A stretch of 64,000 bases of DNA from Flavobacterium piscis. Lineage in GTDB: Bacteria > Bacteroidota > Bacteroidia > Flavobacteriales > Flavobacteriaceae. Within the stretch, counting starts at the first letter, position 1; every line of letters begins with the position of its first letter. Below, in pieces: positions 7,466 to 15,468 of this stretch. The position numbers and the translations under genes are program-made. Below the pieces are notes generated by a model, which was not told where the DNA came from, ran no database searches, and saw only the letters and a program-made list of their open reading frames with translations. The stretch is taken from assembly GCF_001686925.1 (NCBI RefSeq), contig NZ_LVEN01000002.1, positions 248,001-312,000 on the forward strand, in the 5' to 3' direction.

Positions 7466-9671
7466 CTTTAAATTCTTCTGTAATTTTTAAAATCTTTTCG
7501 GCCAGATTACTCATCCAGATCAATTGTTCAATGACCATTTGAGCTTCCTGCATTTTGGCTTGGCGCGTTTCTTTATCAAGTTCCTCATCCTTAATTAGGC
7601 GCGTAAAATTGACGCGTTTGAGCTCTTCGAATTGTAATGTTACATCTTCTTTATCAAAAAAAGTATCCGTTAAAATAGTTTCATTTCGTAAAATAGAAAT
7701 CGAATGATCTAAGTTGGAAAGTATTGTTTTTATAATATAATTAAATGATTCAGAAGCTGATGTTGTCTGGTGTGATTGAATGTAAGTTGATAATGATGCT
7801 AAAGCAGATAATATCGAATGATTTAAAACTACCAGTTTGTTGACTAATGGCAACGTTTTCTGTTTCGATTTTGGCTCCTGCATCATACGCTGAAAAGAGG
7901 TCATTAAATTGCCAATTTCAACAAAAGCATTTTTTCTTGCCAATCGGTATGAAGTAGGGATCTCGCCTTTTTTATTATAAAAATCAGCAATTTCCTTAAG
8001 ATAATTTCTATTGGCTTTAATTGAGTTTTCGATATGGATAGGGGTATTGATAAATTCCCAGGCCGGCCATAAAAACTGATTGGCTAAAAAGGCTAAAGTG
8101 GCTCCGGCCAATGTATCTAAAACACGAAACTGAATAACTTCGACAACATTCGGAGTTAATATTCCATAAATAAAAACCACATACATTGTAACAAAAGTGG
8201 CACTTATTTTATAATTGATCTGCGTAAAAGAAATCCCTAAAAGCATACATACAATAGATAATATACTTAGCGCCACATGATTCTGTATTACAGATACAAT
8301 TCCAAAAGCTAAAAGACCTCCAAGGATAGTCCCGAAAATTCTGTTATAAGAACGTTCTTTGGTCAAGCCATAACCTGGACGCATAATTACTACAATGGTT
8401 AATAAGATCCAATAGACGTTTTGAAAAGCTAAAAACTGTCCGATAGTAAAACCAATCAAAATCGTGATAGTTAGCCTTACGGAATGCCGGAAGATAGAAG
8501 ACGAAAAACTTAAATTTTCAATTAAAGTGCGCAACGGGTAATATTGGGGAGTTAGGAATTTTTCTAATTCTTTATCTTTATCCTTTAATTTAAAAGACTG
8601 CATGGCAAGCGAGAAAGCGCGTTGGATAATTTTGATTTTCCCAACCTGATTCTTAGCATATTTTAACATATTGGTCAGCATCAAAACTCCTTCTGCAGCT
8701 TCTTCCCTTCCTAAAGTTTTTTCATAGTCAAAAATGGCAAATTCAAGCGCATCAAGTTCATTCTTCAAATCATTTTTATCAACATACACACTAATATTAT
8801 GTACGTTTTTAGAAAGCTTTTTTAATGTTGATGCCAGTTTATAGGCTACATTTTGATATGTTCTTAGAACATCAGGATGTTTGGCAAATTTTTCGTGAAG
8901 TTTGCTGTGATCAAAAGAGGTGTACAAGGCAAGTTCTTGAATCTCAACCAAAGTGATAAATACAAGAAGCATTTTTCGGTTTTGACTTGTAGTTCCGGAT
9001 GCATTTTGATTGCCAATAAGCATTCGTCGTAAATCCTCGTGAATTAAATTAAGATCGACCTGTATCGCAAGTTGTTTTTCGATAATTTTCTGGCGATTGG
9101 CTTCAGGACTCCATAAATCACCTCTTAATTTCAAATATTTGGCGGTTAGTTTTATGCCTTCGGCAATTTGTAATTCAACATATTTATAAGGTTGCACAAA
9201 ATGAAAAACCAACGACACAATTAAATACAATATTCCGCCAATAAATATAAAACCTGAATATTCAAAAGCATCCCAGCCTTCATGCAAATGTCCAAATGAT
9301 AACGTAATAGATAATAAGGCAGAGAATGATACCAAAGTAGCACGCTGCCCGTACACAGAAATCATCGAACATAAAAAAAGTAAAAATCCTAAAAAAGGAT
9401 AAAATAAATAAGGATAGGGATACGCCAGATTTACTAATAAATTCACGCCTGACACTATAAAAGACGCCACAATAAGACCTTTTATTTTATGAGATAAAGA
9501 GCTGGGAACATCGCTGGGATAGGTATAGAAAGCTCCTAAAGCAATTGTAAAGCCTATTTCAAAATGACCTAAAAAATTCAAAATTATAACTGGAACAACA
9601 GAAGCAATAGTTACTTTAGAGGCGTTTAAAAAAGAGGTACTGTTAGTAAATTTCGAGATACGATCAAACAT
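7449..9671 (-). CDS. FUSC-family membrane transporter (YccS/YhfK-like)
   Basis: A 740-residue inner-membrane protein with the duplicated FUSC architecture. An N-terminal group of about six helices (residues 10-165) and a long cytoplasmic helical region are followed by a second helix group (about 400-550, including LTIVVIMRPGYGLTKERSYNRIFGTILGGLLA) and a second cytoplasmic region. Relatives (YccS, AaeB, plant ALMT-like proteins) are proposed aromatic or organic acid exporters, but the substrate here is unknown. The ATG at 9671 is chosen over an in-frame TTG at 9692, because that TTG is the end of a -7 promoter box. Confidence 0.85.
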   Translation of the reverse strand: MFDRISKFTNSTSFLNASKVTIASVVPVIILNFLGHFEIGFTIALGAFYTYPSDVPSSLSHKIKGLIVASFIVSGVNLLVNLAYPYPYLFYPFLGFLLFLCSMISVYGQRATLVSFSALLSITLSFGHLHEGWDAFEYSGFIFIGGILYLIVSLVFHFVQPYKYVELQIAEGIKLTAKYLKLRGDLWSPEANRQKIIEKQLAIQVDLNLIHEDLRRMLIGNQNASGTTSQNRKMLLVFITLVEIQELALYTSFDHSKLHEKFAKHPDVLRTYQNVAYKLASTLKKLSKNVHNISVYVDKNDLKNELDALEFAIFDYEKTLGREEAAEGVLMLTNMLKYAKNQVGKIKIIQRAFSLAMQSFKLKDKDKELEKFLTPQYYPLRTLIENLSFSSSIFRHSVRLTITILIGFTIGQFLAFQNVYWILLTIVVIMRPGYGLTKERSYNRIFGTILGGLLAFGIVSVIQNHVALSILSIVCMLLGISFTQINYKISATFVTMYVVFIYGILTPNVVEVIQFRVLDTLAGATLAFLANQFLWPAWEFINTPIHIENSIKANRNYLKEIADFYNKKGEIPTSYRLARKNAFVEIGNLMTSFQRMMQEPKSKQKTLPLVNKLVVLNHSILSALASLSTYIQSHQTTSASESFNYIIKTILSNLDHSISILRNETILTDTFFDKEDVTLQFEELKRVNFTRLIKDEELDKETRQAKMQEAQMVIEQLIWMSNLAEKILKITEEFKATNPD

Positions 9672-9689
9672 TATGGTACGGTTTACAAA

Positions 9690-9697
9690 CAAAAGTA
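9690..9697 (-). promoter_or_regulatory. -7 promoter box of the FUSC gene (TACTTTTG)
   Basis: Minus-strand TACTTTTG, exact TAnnTTTG match, 19 bases before the ATG at 9671. It shows why the TTG at 9692 is not a start. Confidence 0.6.
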
Positions 9698-9801
9698 CGA
9701 ATTGTACGAATTAATTTGGCATAATTATAGATGAGATTTAAGAAGAAAGTAAAAAATATGATATAATATATCTTTAGAATTATTCATTGACTATTTTTTA
9801 C

Positions 9802-9809
9802 TATTTTTG
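9802..9809 (+). promoter_or_regulatory. -7 promoter box of def (TATTTTTG)
   Basis: Exact TAnnTTTG match about 60 bases before the def ATG. Confidence 0.5.
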
Positions 9810-9872
9810 CCAGCTGAATTATGAGAACTAAATTCAGGAGTTTTCATTACATAAAATATTAAAAAAACACAA

Positions 9873-10463
9873 ATGATTTTACCAATTGTAGGATATGGTG
9901 ATCCTGTTTTAAGAAAAGTGGGTGAGGTAATTACGCCGGAATATCCAAACTTAAAAGAAACAATAGCAAACATGTATGAAACCATGTATAACGCTTACGG
10001 AGTAGGACTTGCTGCACCACAAGTGGGTATTCCAATTCGTTTGTTTGTTATTGATACAACTCCTTTTAGTGATGATGATGATTTATCTTCAGATGAGCAA
10101 AAAGATTTAAAAGGTTTCAAAAAAACTTTTATCAATGCTAAGATTGTGAACGAAGAAGGTGAAGAATGGAGTTTTAATGAAGGCTGCTTAAGTATTCCTG
10201 ACGTTCGTGAGGATGTTTATAGAAAACCAACGGTAACAATAGAATACTGCGAAGAAGATTTTGTAGTAAAAACAGAAGTTTTTGATGGTTTGATCGCAAG
10301 AGTTATTCAACATGAATACGACCATATCGAAGGTATTTTGTTTACCGATAAAATATCATCTTTGAAAAAAAGATTGATTCAAAAGAAATTAAAAAATATT
10401 ACCGAAGGCAAAACGTTTCAGGAATATAGAATGAAATTTGCTGCCGCTAAAAAAGGGAGATAA
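9873..10463 (+). CDS. def: Peptide deformylase
   Basis: A 196-residue metalloenzyme that removes the formyl group from the N-terminal methionine of new proteins. All three signature motifs are intact: GVGLAAPQ (residues 43-50), EGCLS (103-107, the cysteine ligand) and HEYDH (147-151, two histidine ligands and the catalytic glutamate). A short acidic insertion (SDDDDLSSDEQK) lies between motifs 1 and 2, as is usual in Bacteroidota. The basic C-terminal helix (KKRLIQKKLKNITEG) is suited to docking near the ribosomal exit. Followed at 66 bases by a DUF5606 gene in the same direction. Confidence 0.97.
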   Translation: MILPIVGYGDPVLRKVGEVITPEYPNLKETIANMYETMYNAYGVGLAAPQVGIPIRLFVIDTTPFSDDDDLSSDEQKDLKGFKKTFINAKIVNEEGEEWSFNEGCLSIPDVREDVYRKPTVTIEYCEEDFVVKTEVFDGLIARVIQHEYDHIEGILFTDKISSLKKRLIQKKLKNITEGKTFQEYRMKFAAAKKGR

Positions 10464-10529
10464 TTGATCTGAGAAATTAGAATCAATAAAATATAATAAA
10501 TCAAATTCTTAATACTAATTTTAATAAAC

Positions 10530-11015
10530 ATGAATTTAGACAAAATTTTAGCCATTTCTGGGAAACCAGGTTTATATGTATTGAAAGTGCAAACTCGTAC
10601 AGGCTTTGTGGCAGAATCATTGACAGACGGAAAAAAAATTACTGTTAACTTAAAAAGTAATGTAAGTTTATTGTCAGAAATTTCAATTTATACTTACGAT
10701 GGAGAAAAACCATTGACAGAAGTAATGCAACGTATTGCTACTAAGGAAAATAAAGGTCAGGCAATTTCTCATAAAGAAGATAATGCTACACTAGCGGCTT
10801 ATTTTAAAGAAATTCTTCCTGATTATGATGAGGAAAGAGTTTATCCTTCTGATATTAAAAAAGTATTAAACTGGTACAATACACTTCAGGCAAAAGATTT
10901 AGTAAGTGATTTGGCTCCTGCTGCTGCCGAAGCTGCAGAGGAAGCTCCGGTTGTTGAAGAAAAACCAAAAAAAGCTCCTGCTGTTAAAAAAGCAAAAGCG
11001 AAAAAAGAAGAATAG
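10530..11015 (+). CDS. DUF5606 domain protein
   Basis: A 161-residue protein found almost only in Bacteroidota. The N-terminal two thirds hold the DUF5606 domain, starting MNLDKILAISGKPGLYVL and containing a small SH3-like beta region (KITVNLKSNVSLLSEISIYT). The tail from about residue 130 is a low-complexity Ala/Glu/Pro run ending in lysine-alanine repeats, which suggests nucleic-acid contact or a flexible tether. No signal peptide. It lies between def and mazG, an arrangement that suggests a housekeeping operon. Function not established. Confidence 0.85.
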   Translation: MNLDKILAISGKPGLYVLKVQTRTGFVAESLTDGKKITVNLKSNVSLLSEISIYTYDGEKPLTEVMQRIATKENKGQAISHKEDNATLAAYFKEILPDYDEERVYPSDIKKVLNWYNTLQAKDLVSDLAPAAAEAAEEAPVVEEKPKKAPAVKKAKAKKEE

Positions 11016-11113
11016 TAGTTACTGCATTCAAATATATTAATCCTGTTAAGATGTTTTCTTGGCAGGATTTTTTACTTTTACAATACTTGTTACAATCCAA
11101 AAAAAATTATAAA

Positions 11114-11884
11114 ATGAGCAAAGAACTTCAACTTAAAGCCTTCGAACGATTATTAATTATTATGGATGAACTTCGTGAGCAATGTCCGTGGGATAAAAAA
11201 CAGACTTTGCAAACGCTAAGACATCTTACTATCGAAGAAACTTATGAGCTGGGAGATGCTATTTTAGATAATGATCTAAATGAAGTAAAAAAGGAATTGG
11301 GGGATTTGCTGTTACATATAGTTTTTTATGCAAAAATTGGCTCTGAAACTAACGATTTTGATATTGCAGATGTTTGTAATGAAATTTGTGATAAACTAAT
11401 TCATCGTCATCCTCATATATATAGTGACACTGTTGTTAAGGATGAAGAAGAAGTAAAACAAAATTGGGAAAAATTAAAGTTGAAAGAAGGTAAGAAATCA
11501 GTTCTGGAAGGCGTTCCAAGAAGCTTACCGGCCTTGGTCAAAGCAAGCCGAATTCAGGATAAAGTAAAAGGTGTAGGGTTTGATTGGGAGGAGCCACACC
11601 AAGTTTGGGATAAAGTACAGGAAGAATTAGAAGAGTTACAAGTTGAGGTAAAATCAGGTGATCAGGATAAAATCGAGGCTGAATTTGGTGATGTTTTATT
11701 CTCTATGATCAATTACGCAAGATTTCTAAATGTAAATCCTGAAGATGCTTTAGAACGCACGAATAAAAAATTCATTAAGCGTTTTCAATATCTCGAAAGT
11801 AAAGCCGGAGAATTAGGAAAACCCTTAATGGATATGACTTTGGCAGAAATGGATGTGTTTTGGAACGAAGCTAAAAAACTATAA
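11114..11884 (+). CDS. mazG: Nucleoside triphosphate pyrophosphohydrolase
   Basis: A 256-residue cytoplasmic enzyme that hydrolyses (d)NTPs to monophosphates and pyrophosphate. It holds two MazG folds: the first with CPWDKKQT, HLTIEETYELGDAI and ELGDLLLHIVFYAK (EExxE and ExxD magnesium ligands), the second around EELEELQVEV and EFGDVLFSMINYAR. The ATG at 11114 is preferred to an in-frame ATG at 11051, because homologues begin close to the MSKELQLKAFERL segment and the 21 extra residues look like translated leader. Its stop abuts the stop of the convergent regulator without a single spacer base. Confidence 0.93.
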   Translation: MSKELQLKAFERLLIIMDELREQCPWDKKQTLQTLRHLTIEETYELGDAILDNDLNEVKKELGDLLLHIVFYAKIGSETNDFDIADVCNEICDKLIHRHPHIYSDTVVKDEEEVKQNWEKLKLKEGKKSVLEGVPRSLPALVKASRIQDKVKGVGFDWEEPHQVWDKVQEELEELQVEVKSGDQDKIEAEFGDVLFSMINYARFLNVNPEDALERTNKKFIKRFQYLESKAGELGKPLMDMTLAEMDVFWNEAKKL

Positions 11885-12565
11885 TTATTCGGCTATTTTT
11901 TTTAATGCTTTAATGTTTTTAAGCATGATTTTTTTACCTACTAATTCAATTAGGTCCAACTTGTTAAAGTCGGATAATAATCGGATGCAGCTTTCTGTAG
12001 CGGTACCTATTATTCCACCTAATTCTTCTCTTGTAAGTTGAACTTTTAAAGTTTTATCAGCATTTTCACCAAAAGAATCATGCAATTGCAATAGAGTTTC
12101 GGCCAAACGTTGTTTTACGGTTTTTTGAACTAAAGCTATTTTATCGTTTTCAGATTCTTTCAAATCTTCACAAACAGATTGCATCAGGTTCATTGAGAAC
12201 TGATTGTTATTGTTAAAAAAGTGTAATATTTCAGTTTTAGGAATAAAACAAACTTCCATATCAGCAACTGCTTTTGCTGATAAATTTGCAGGTTCATTAC
12301 TAATCATTGAGCGCTGGCCCAAAAGTTCACCTGATTGTACTAATTTTACAATCTGATCTTTTCCGTTTGCACTTAATTTTGAGAGTTTTCCAACACCATC
12401 TTTTATGCAAAAAACGCCATTAGTAACTTCACCTTCTTCAAAAATGGATTCTCCTTTTTTTATTTTATAGGTGGTCTTGCTATTAGCCAATTTTACAACT
12501 TCATCTTTATTAAGTGCTTTAAGAGAAGAAAGCTGTCGTACGATGCATTGATCACATTTATTCAT
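11885..12565 (-). CDS. Crp/Fnr-family regulator, FNR-like oxygen/redox sensor
   Basis: A 226-residue regulator: cyclic-nucleotide-binding-like beta barrel (about 15-120), dimer helix, and winged helix-turn-helix (about 150-220). Cysteines at 4 and 7 in MNKCDQC, with others at 53, 106, 132 and 193, leave room for an FNR-type iron-sulfur centre, although the canonical spacing is not fully kept. The recognition helix TATESCIRLLSDF keeps Glu191 and Arg195, the spacing of E. coli FNR Glu209/Arg213 that reads TGA half-sites. It is divergent from ccoI and next to the cbb3 cluster, whose promoters carry matching palindromes, so it is the likely activator of microaerobic respiration here. Could instead sense nitric oxide. 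Confidence 0.85.
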   Translation of the reverse strand: MNKCDQCIVRQLSSLKALNKDEVVKLANSKTTYKIKKGESIFEEGEVTNGVFCIKDGVGKLSKLSANGKDQIVKLVQSGELLGQRSMISNEPANLSAKAVADMEVCFIPKTEILHFFNNNNQFSMNLMQSVCEDLKESENDKIALVQKTVKQRLAETLLQLHDSFGENADKTLKVQLTREELGGIIGTATESCIRLLSDFNKLDLIELVGKKIMLKNIKALKKIAE

Positions 12566-12583
12566 GGCAAAAAATATTTACTG

Positions 12584-12591
12584 CAAAATTA
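12584..12591 (-). promoter_or_regulatory. -7 promoter box of the FNR-like gene (TAATTTTG)
   Basis: Exact TAnnTTTG match on the minus strand 19 bases before the ATG. The position where its cco-promoter counterparts carry the palindrome (centre near 12620) has no such motif, so autoactivation by that site is not indicated. Confidence 0.55.
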
Positions 12592-12704
12592 ACTATTATT
12601 CGCTTTAGTAGGCATTATTATTCGTAAAAAAAACGCTGAAAAAAAAGAATATTGTTATTTACCTGTTTTATTTTGTTAAATTTATAATTCGATTTCGTGA
12701 TAAC

Positions 12705-12748
12705 ATGATAAATATCATTTTTATCATCTCTAGTTTTTTTAACATTTG
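12705..12748 (+). promoter_or_regulatory. FNR-like operator plus -7 box of ccoI
   Basis: The palindrome ATGATAAATATCAT (12705-12718) has the FNR geometry, half-sites separated by four bases. Its centre lies 36.5 bases before the last G of AACATTTG (12741-12748), a five-of-six match to TAnnTTTG. That puts the operator near -41 from the start of transcription, the class II activator position. The weak -7 box fits an activator-dependent promoter. Confidence 0.6.
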
Positions 12749-12770
12749 TGGTATCAAAAAAACAGATTTT

Positions 12771-15158
12771 ATGAGTGAACAGAGTTGTTTTCATTGTGGG
12801 TTGACCATAGCTAAAAATGAAGAAATCAATTTTGATGAAAAAAAGTTTTGTTGTAACGGATGTAAGACCGTTTACGAAATTTTTAGTCTTCATGATATGA
12901 CCTGTTATTATGATTTCGAAAAGTCGCCAGGTGCCACTCCACAAGATATTAAGGGCAAATATGACTTCCTGGACAATGAAGCAATTTTATCAAAAGTATT
13001 AGAGTTTCAAGAAGGCAATACTGCCATTGCTTCGTTAAATATCCCTCATATTCATTGTAGTTCCTGTATTTGGATTCTTGAAAACTTAAACAAAATTCAA
13101 CCTGGAATAAGTATTTCCCAAGTTAATTTTCCTGAAAAAAGAGTTCGAATTACATTCAATTCAGATCTTGTTTCCTTAAAAGCTATTGTTTATTTGCTAA
13201 GTTCAATAGGTTACGAACCTTACATTAGTTTAGAAAACTATGAAACAGGTAAAACAAATGTAGATAGAACTTTAACTTATAAATTAGGTGTCGCTTTTTT
13301 CTGTTTCGGTAATATAATGTTATTGTCATTTCCGGAATATTTTGAGATTAAAGAGTTTTGGCTTGATAATTATAAACCATTTTTTAGAATATTGATCTTT
13401 CTTTTAGCGTTACCCAGCTTTTTATATTCTGCCAGTGGTTATTATGTATCAGCTTACAAAAGTATAAAATCAGGAATGCTAAATATTGATATTCCTATCG
13501 CTTTAGGAATTGTCGTAATGTTCATTCGAAGTACTTTTGATATTGTAATGAATTACGGCTCTGGTTTTTTTGATAGTTTAACGGGCTTGGTTTTCTTTAT
13601 GCTGCTCGGAAAAATGTTTCAGATTAAAACCTATAGCTTTTTAAGTTTTGAAAGAGATTTTAAATCTTATTTCCCCATTGCAGTCACCAGAATAAATACT
13701 GACACATCAGAAGAAAGTGTTCCTGTTTACGATGTTCAAAAAGGGAATAGATTGTTGATTAGAAATCAGGAATTAATTCCGGTAGATGGTATTTTAATTA
13801 GTGAAAAAGCCGAAATCGATTATAGTTTTGTAACTGGTGAAGCTGTTCCTATTACTAAAAAATCCGGAGATAAAGTTTTTGCCGGTGGTAAACAAATAGG
13901 AAAAGTAATCGAGATGGAAGTGTTACACTCAGTTTCACAAAGTTATCTTACCCAGCTGTGGAGCAATGAAATTTTTCAGAAAAATGTGTTTCAAAAACAT
14001 AAAACGATTACAGATGCCATAAGCCGTTATTTTACTCCTATATTATTATTAATTGCTTTTGCAGGTTTTGCATATTGGATATTCATAGATGCCAATACAG
14101 CATTTAATGTTTTTACAGCAGTTTTAATTGTTGCATGTCCTTGTGCACTTGCCCTTACTGCACCTTTTACTTTTGGGAATATTCTAAGAATAATGGGAAA
14201 ACAAAAAATGTACCTTAAAAATGCATTGGTCATTGAACAATTAGCAAAGGTAGATACGATTGTTTTTGATAAAACGGGCACGATCACAACCAATAAAAAG
14301 TCAAATATTTCATATGAAGGAAATATTCTTTCTGAACAAGATTATATTTTGATAAAAAATGTACTTCGGGCTTCTAATCATCCATTAAGCCGCATGCTGT
14401 ATGATTTTTTATCAGAAACACAGAAAGTTAAAATTGATGATTTTCAGGAAATAACCGGAAAAGGAATTTTGGCCTCCGTAAATAATAAAGAACTAAAAAT
14501 TGGATCTGCTGAATTTGTGGGAAGTTCAGGACCCGACTCATCTCAAATTGAAAAAACTGCACTTCATGTTAAAATTGATGATGTTTATTACGGAAAATTT
14601 ACTTTTAAAAATCAATACCGTGAAGGCTTAGAAGATTTATTTTCTAATTTAAGTAAAACATATCAAATAAAGGTTTTATCCGGAGATAATGACGGAGAAA
14701 GGGCAAGTCTTCAATCTATTTTACCTTTAGAAACAGAATTAATCTTTAATCAAAAGCCAGAACAGAAACTTCAATTTATCAAGGCATTACAAGATAAAGG
14801 CCAAAATGTGATGATGGTAGGAGATGGTTTAAATGATGCCGGAGCTTTAGCACAAAGTAATGTTGGCATTTCTATCTCTGAGAATGTCAATGTTTTTTCT
14901 CCAGCTTGCGATGCTATTTTAGACGCTTCAGAATTTTCACGCCTGAACTATTTTTTAAAATTATCACAAAAATCAATTATGATAATTAAGATGAGTTTTG
15001 TTTTATCGCTCCTTTATAATATTGTTGGGCTCTCTTTTGCAGTAACCGGCAACCTGCTTCCATTAGTAGCCGCCATTATTATGCCTTTGAGCACAATTAC
15101 AATTGTAAGCTTTGTTACTTTGATGTCTAACTATTTAAGCAAGAGTATTTTAAGATAG
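12771..15158 (+). CDS. ccoI: Copper-translocating P-type ATPase for cbb3 oxidase assembly
   Basis: A 795-residue inner-membrane P1B-type ATPase that moves copper out of the cytoplasm for the CuB site of cbb3 oxidase. Order of parts: an N-terminal cysteine-rich metal domain (CFHCG at 6-10, FCCNGC near 27-31), a heavy-metal-associated domain with HCSSC (95-99), membrane helices, the actuator motif VTGEAVP, the CPC metal site (456-458), DKTGT with phosphorylated Asp500, and MMVGDGLNDAGAL. The start at 12771 (MSEQSCFHCG) is chosen over the ATG at 12705, because that ATG lies within the operator, upstream of the predicted transcription start. Confidence 0.95.
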   Translation: MSEQSCFHCGLTIAKNEEINFDEKKFCCNGCKTVYEIFSLHDMTCYYDFEKSPGATPQDIKGKYDFLDNEAILSKVLEFQEGNTAIASLNIPHIHCSSCIWILENLNKIQPGISISQVNFPEKRVRITFNSDLVSLKAIVYLLSSIGYEPYISLENYETGKTNVDRTLTYKLGVAFFCFGNIMLLSFPEYFEIKEFWLDNYKPFFRILIFLLALPSFLYSASGYYVSAYKSIKSGMLNIDIPIALGIVVMFIRSTFDIVMNYGSGFFDSLTGLVFFMLLGKMFQIKTYSFLSFERDFKSYFPIAVTRINTDTSEESVPVYDVQKGNRLLIRNQELIPVDGILISEKAEIDYSFVTGEAVPITKKSGDKVFAGGKQIGKVIEMEVLHSVSQSYLTQLWSNEIFQKNVFQKHKTITDAISRYFTPILLLIAFAGFAYWIFIDANTAFNVFTAVLIVACPCALALTAPFTFGNILRIMGKQKMYLKNALVIEQLAKVDTIVFDKTGTITTNKKSNISYEGNILSEQDYILIKNVLRASNHPLSRMLYDFLSETQKVKIDDFQEITGKGILASVNNKELKIGSAEFVGSSGPDSSQIEKTALHVKIDDVYYGKFTFKNQYREGLEDLFSNLSKTYQIKVLSGDNDGERASLQSILPLETELIFNQKPEQKLQFIKALQDKGQNVMMVGDGLNDAGALAQSNVGISISENVNVFSPACDAILDASEFSRLNYFLKLSQKSIMIIKMSFVLSLLYNIVGLSFAVTGNLLPLVAAIIMPLSTITIVSFVTLMSNYLSKSILR

Positions 15159-15210
15159 TTGTAAGTGATTTGTAAATGTTTTTTTATTAAATTTAACATT
15201 AGTTTACAAC

Positions 15211-15255
15211 TATGATAATTATCATATTTTAACAACGACCTACCTAGTAATTTTG
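15211..15255 (+). promoter_or_regulatory. FNR-like operator plus -7 box of the cco operon
   Basis: A perfect 16-base palindrome, TATGATAATTATCATA (15211-15226), contains ATGAT-N4-ATCAT. The -7 box TAATTTTG is at 15248-15255. Palindrome centre to last G of the box is 36.5 bases, the same as at ccoI and hemN. The first gene, ccoS, starts 20 bases later. Confidence 0.7.
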
Positions 15256-15274
15256 TTGAACATATAAATAAGGT

Positions 15275-15466
15275 ATGAGTGTCATTTATCTATTAATTTC
15301 AGTAAGTATTTTCGTGGCAATTTGTTTTTTTATTGCCTTTATTGTTGCTGTTAAATCAGGACAATATGATGATGATTATACACCTTCCGTCAGAATGCTT
15401 TTTGACGATGAAACAAAAATTACTCCCTTGAATAAAAAATCAAAAACAGAAGAAAAACAAGTATAA
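15275..15466 (+). CDS. ccoS: cbb3 oxidase maturation protein CcoS
   Basis: A 63-residue single-pass membrane protein, start MSVIYLLISVSIFVAICFF, then a short cytoplasmic tail with QYDDDYTP, typical of CcoS. In other bacteria it is needed to insert heme b and CuB cofactors into the cbb3 subunits. It is the first gene of the operon and its stop lies two bases before the ccoNO start, so translation is probably coupled. Length and position before ccoN are normal for the family. Confidence 0.92.
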   Translation: MSVIYLLISVSIFVAICFFIAFIVAVKSGQYDDDYTPSVRMLFDDETKITPLNKKSKTEEKQV

Positions 15467-15468
15467 TT

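Noticed and set aside
11051..11113. Longer mazG start at 11051
   Set aside because: The added 21 residues look like translated spacer, and the family normally begins near MSKELQLKAFERL.
12606..12635. Autoregulatory FNR-like site before the regulator gene
   Set aside because: The place 36.5 bases before its -7 box has no ATGAY-N4-ATCAT pattern.
12705..12770. Longer ccoI start at the ATG at 12705 (22 extra residues)
   Set aside because: That ATG is part of the FNR-like palindrome and lies upstream of the predicted transcription start; the metal-binding N-terminus begins at 12771.
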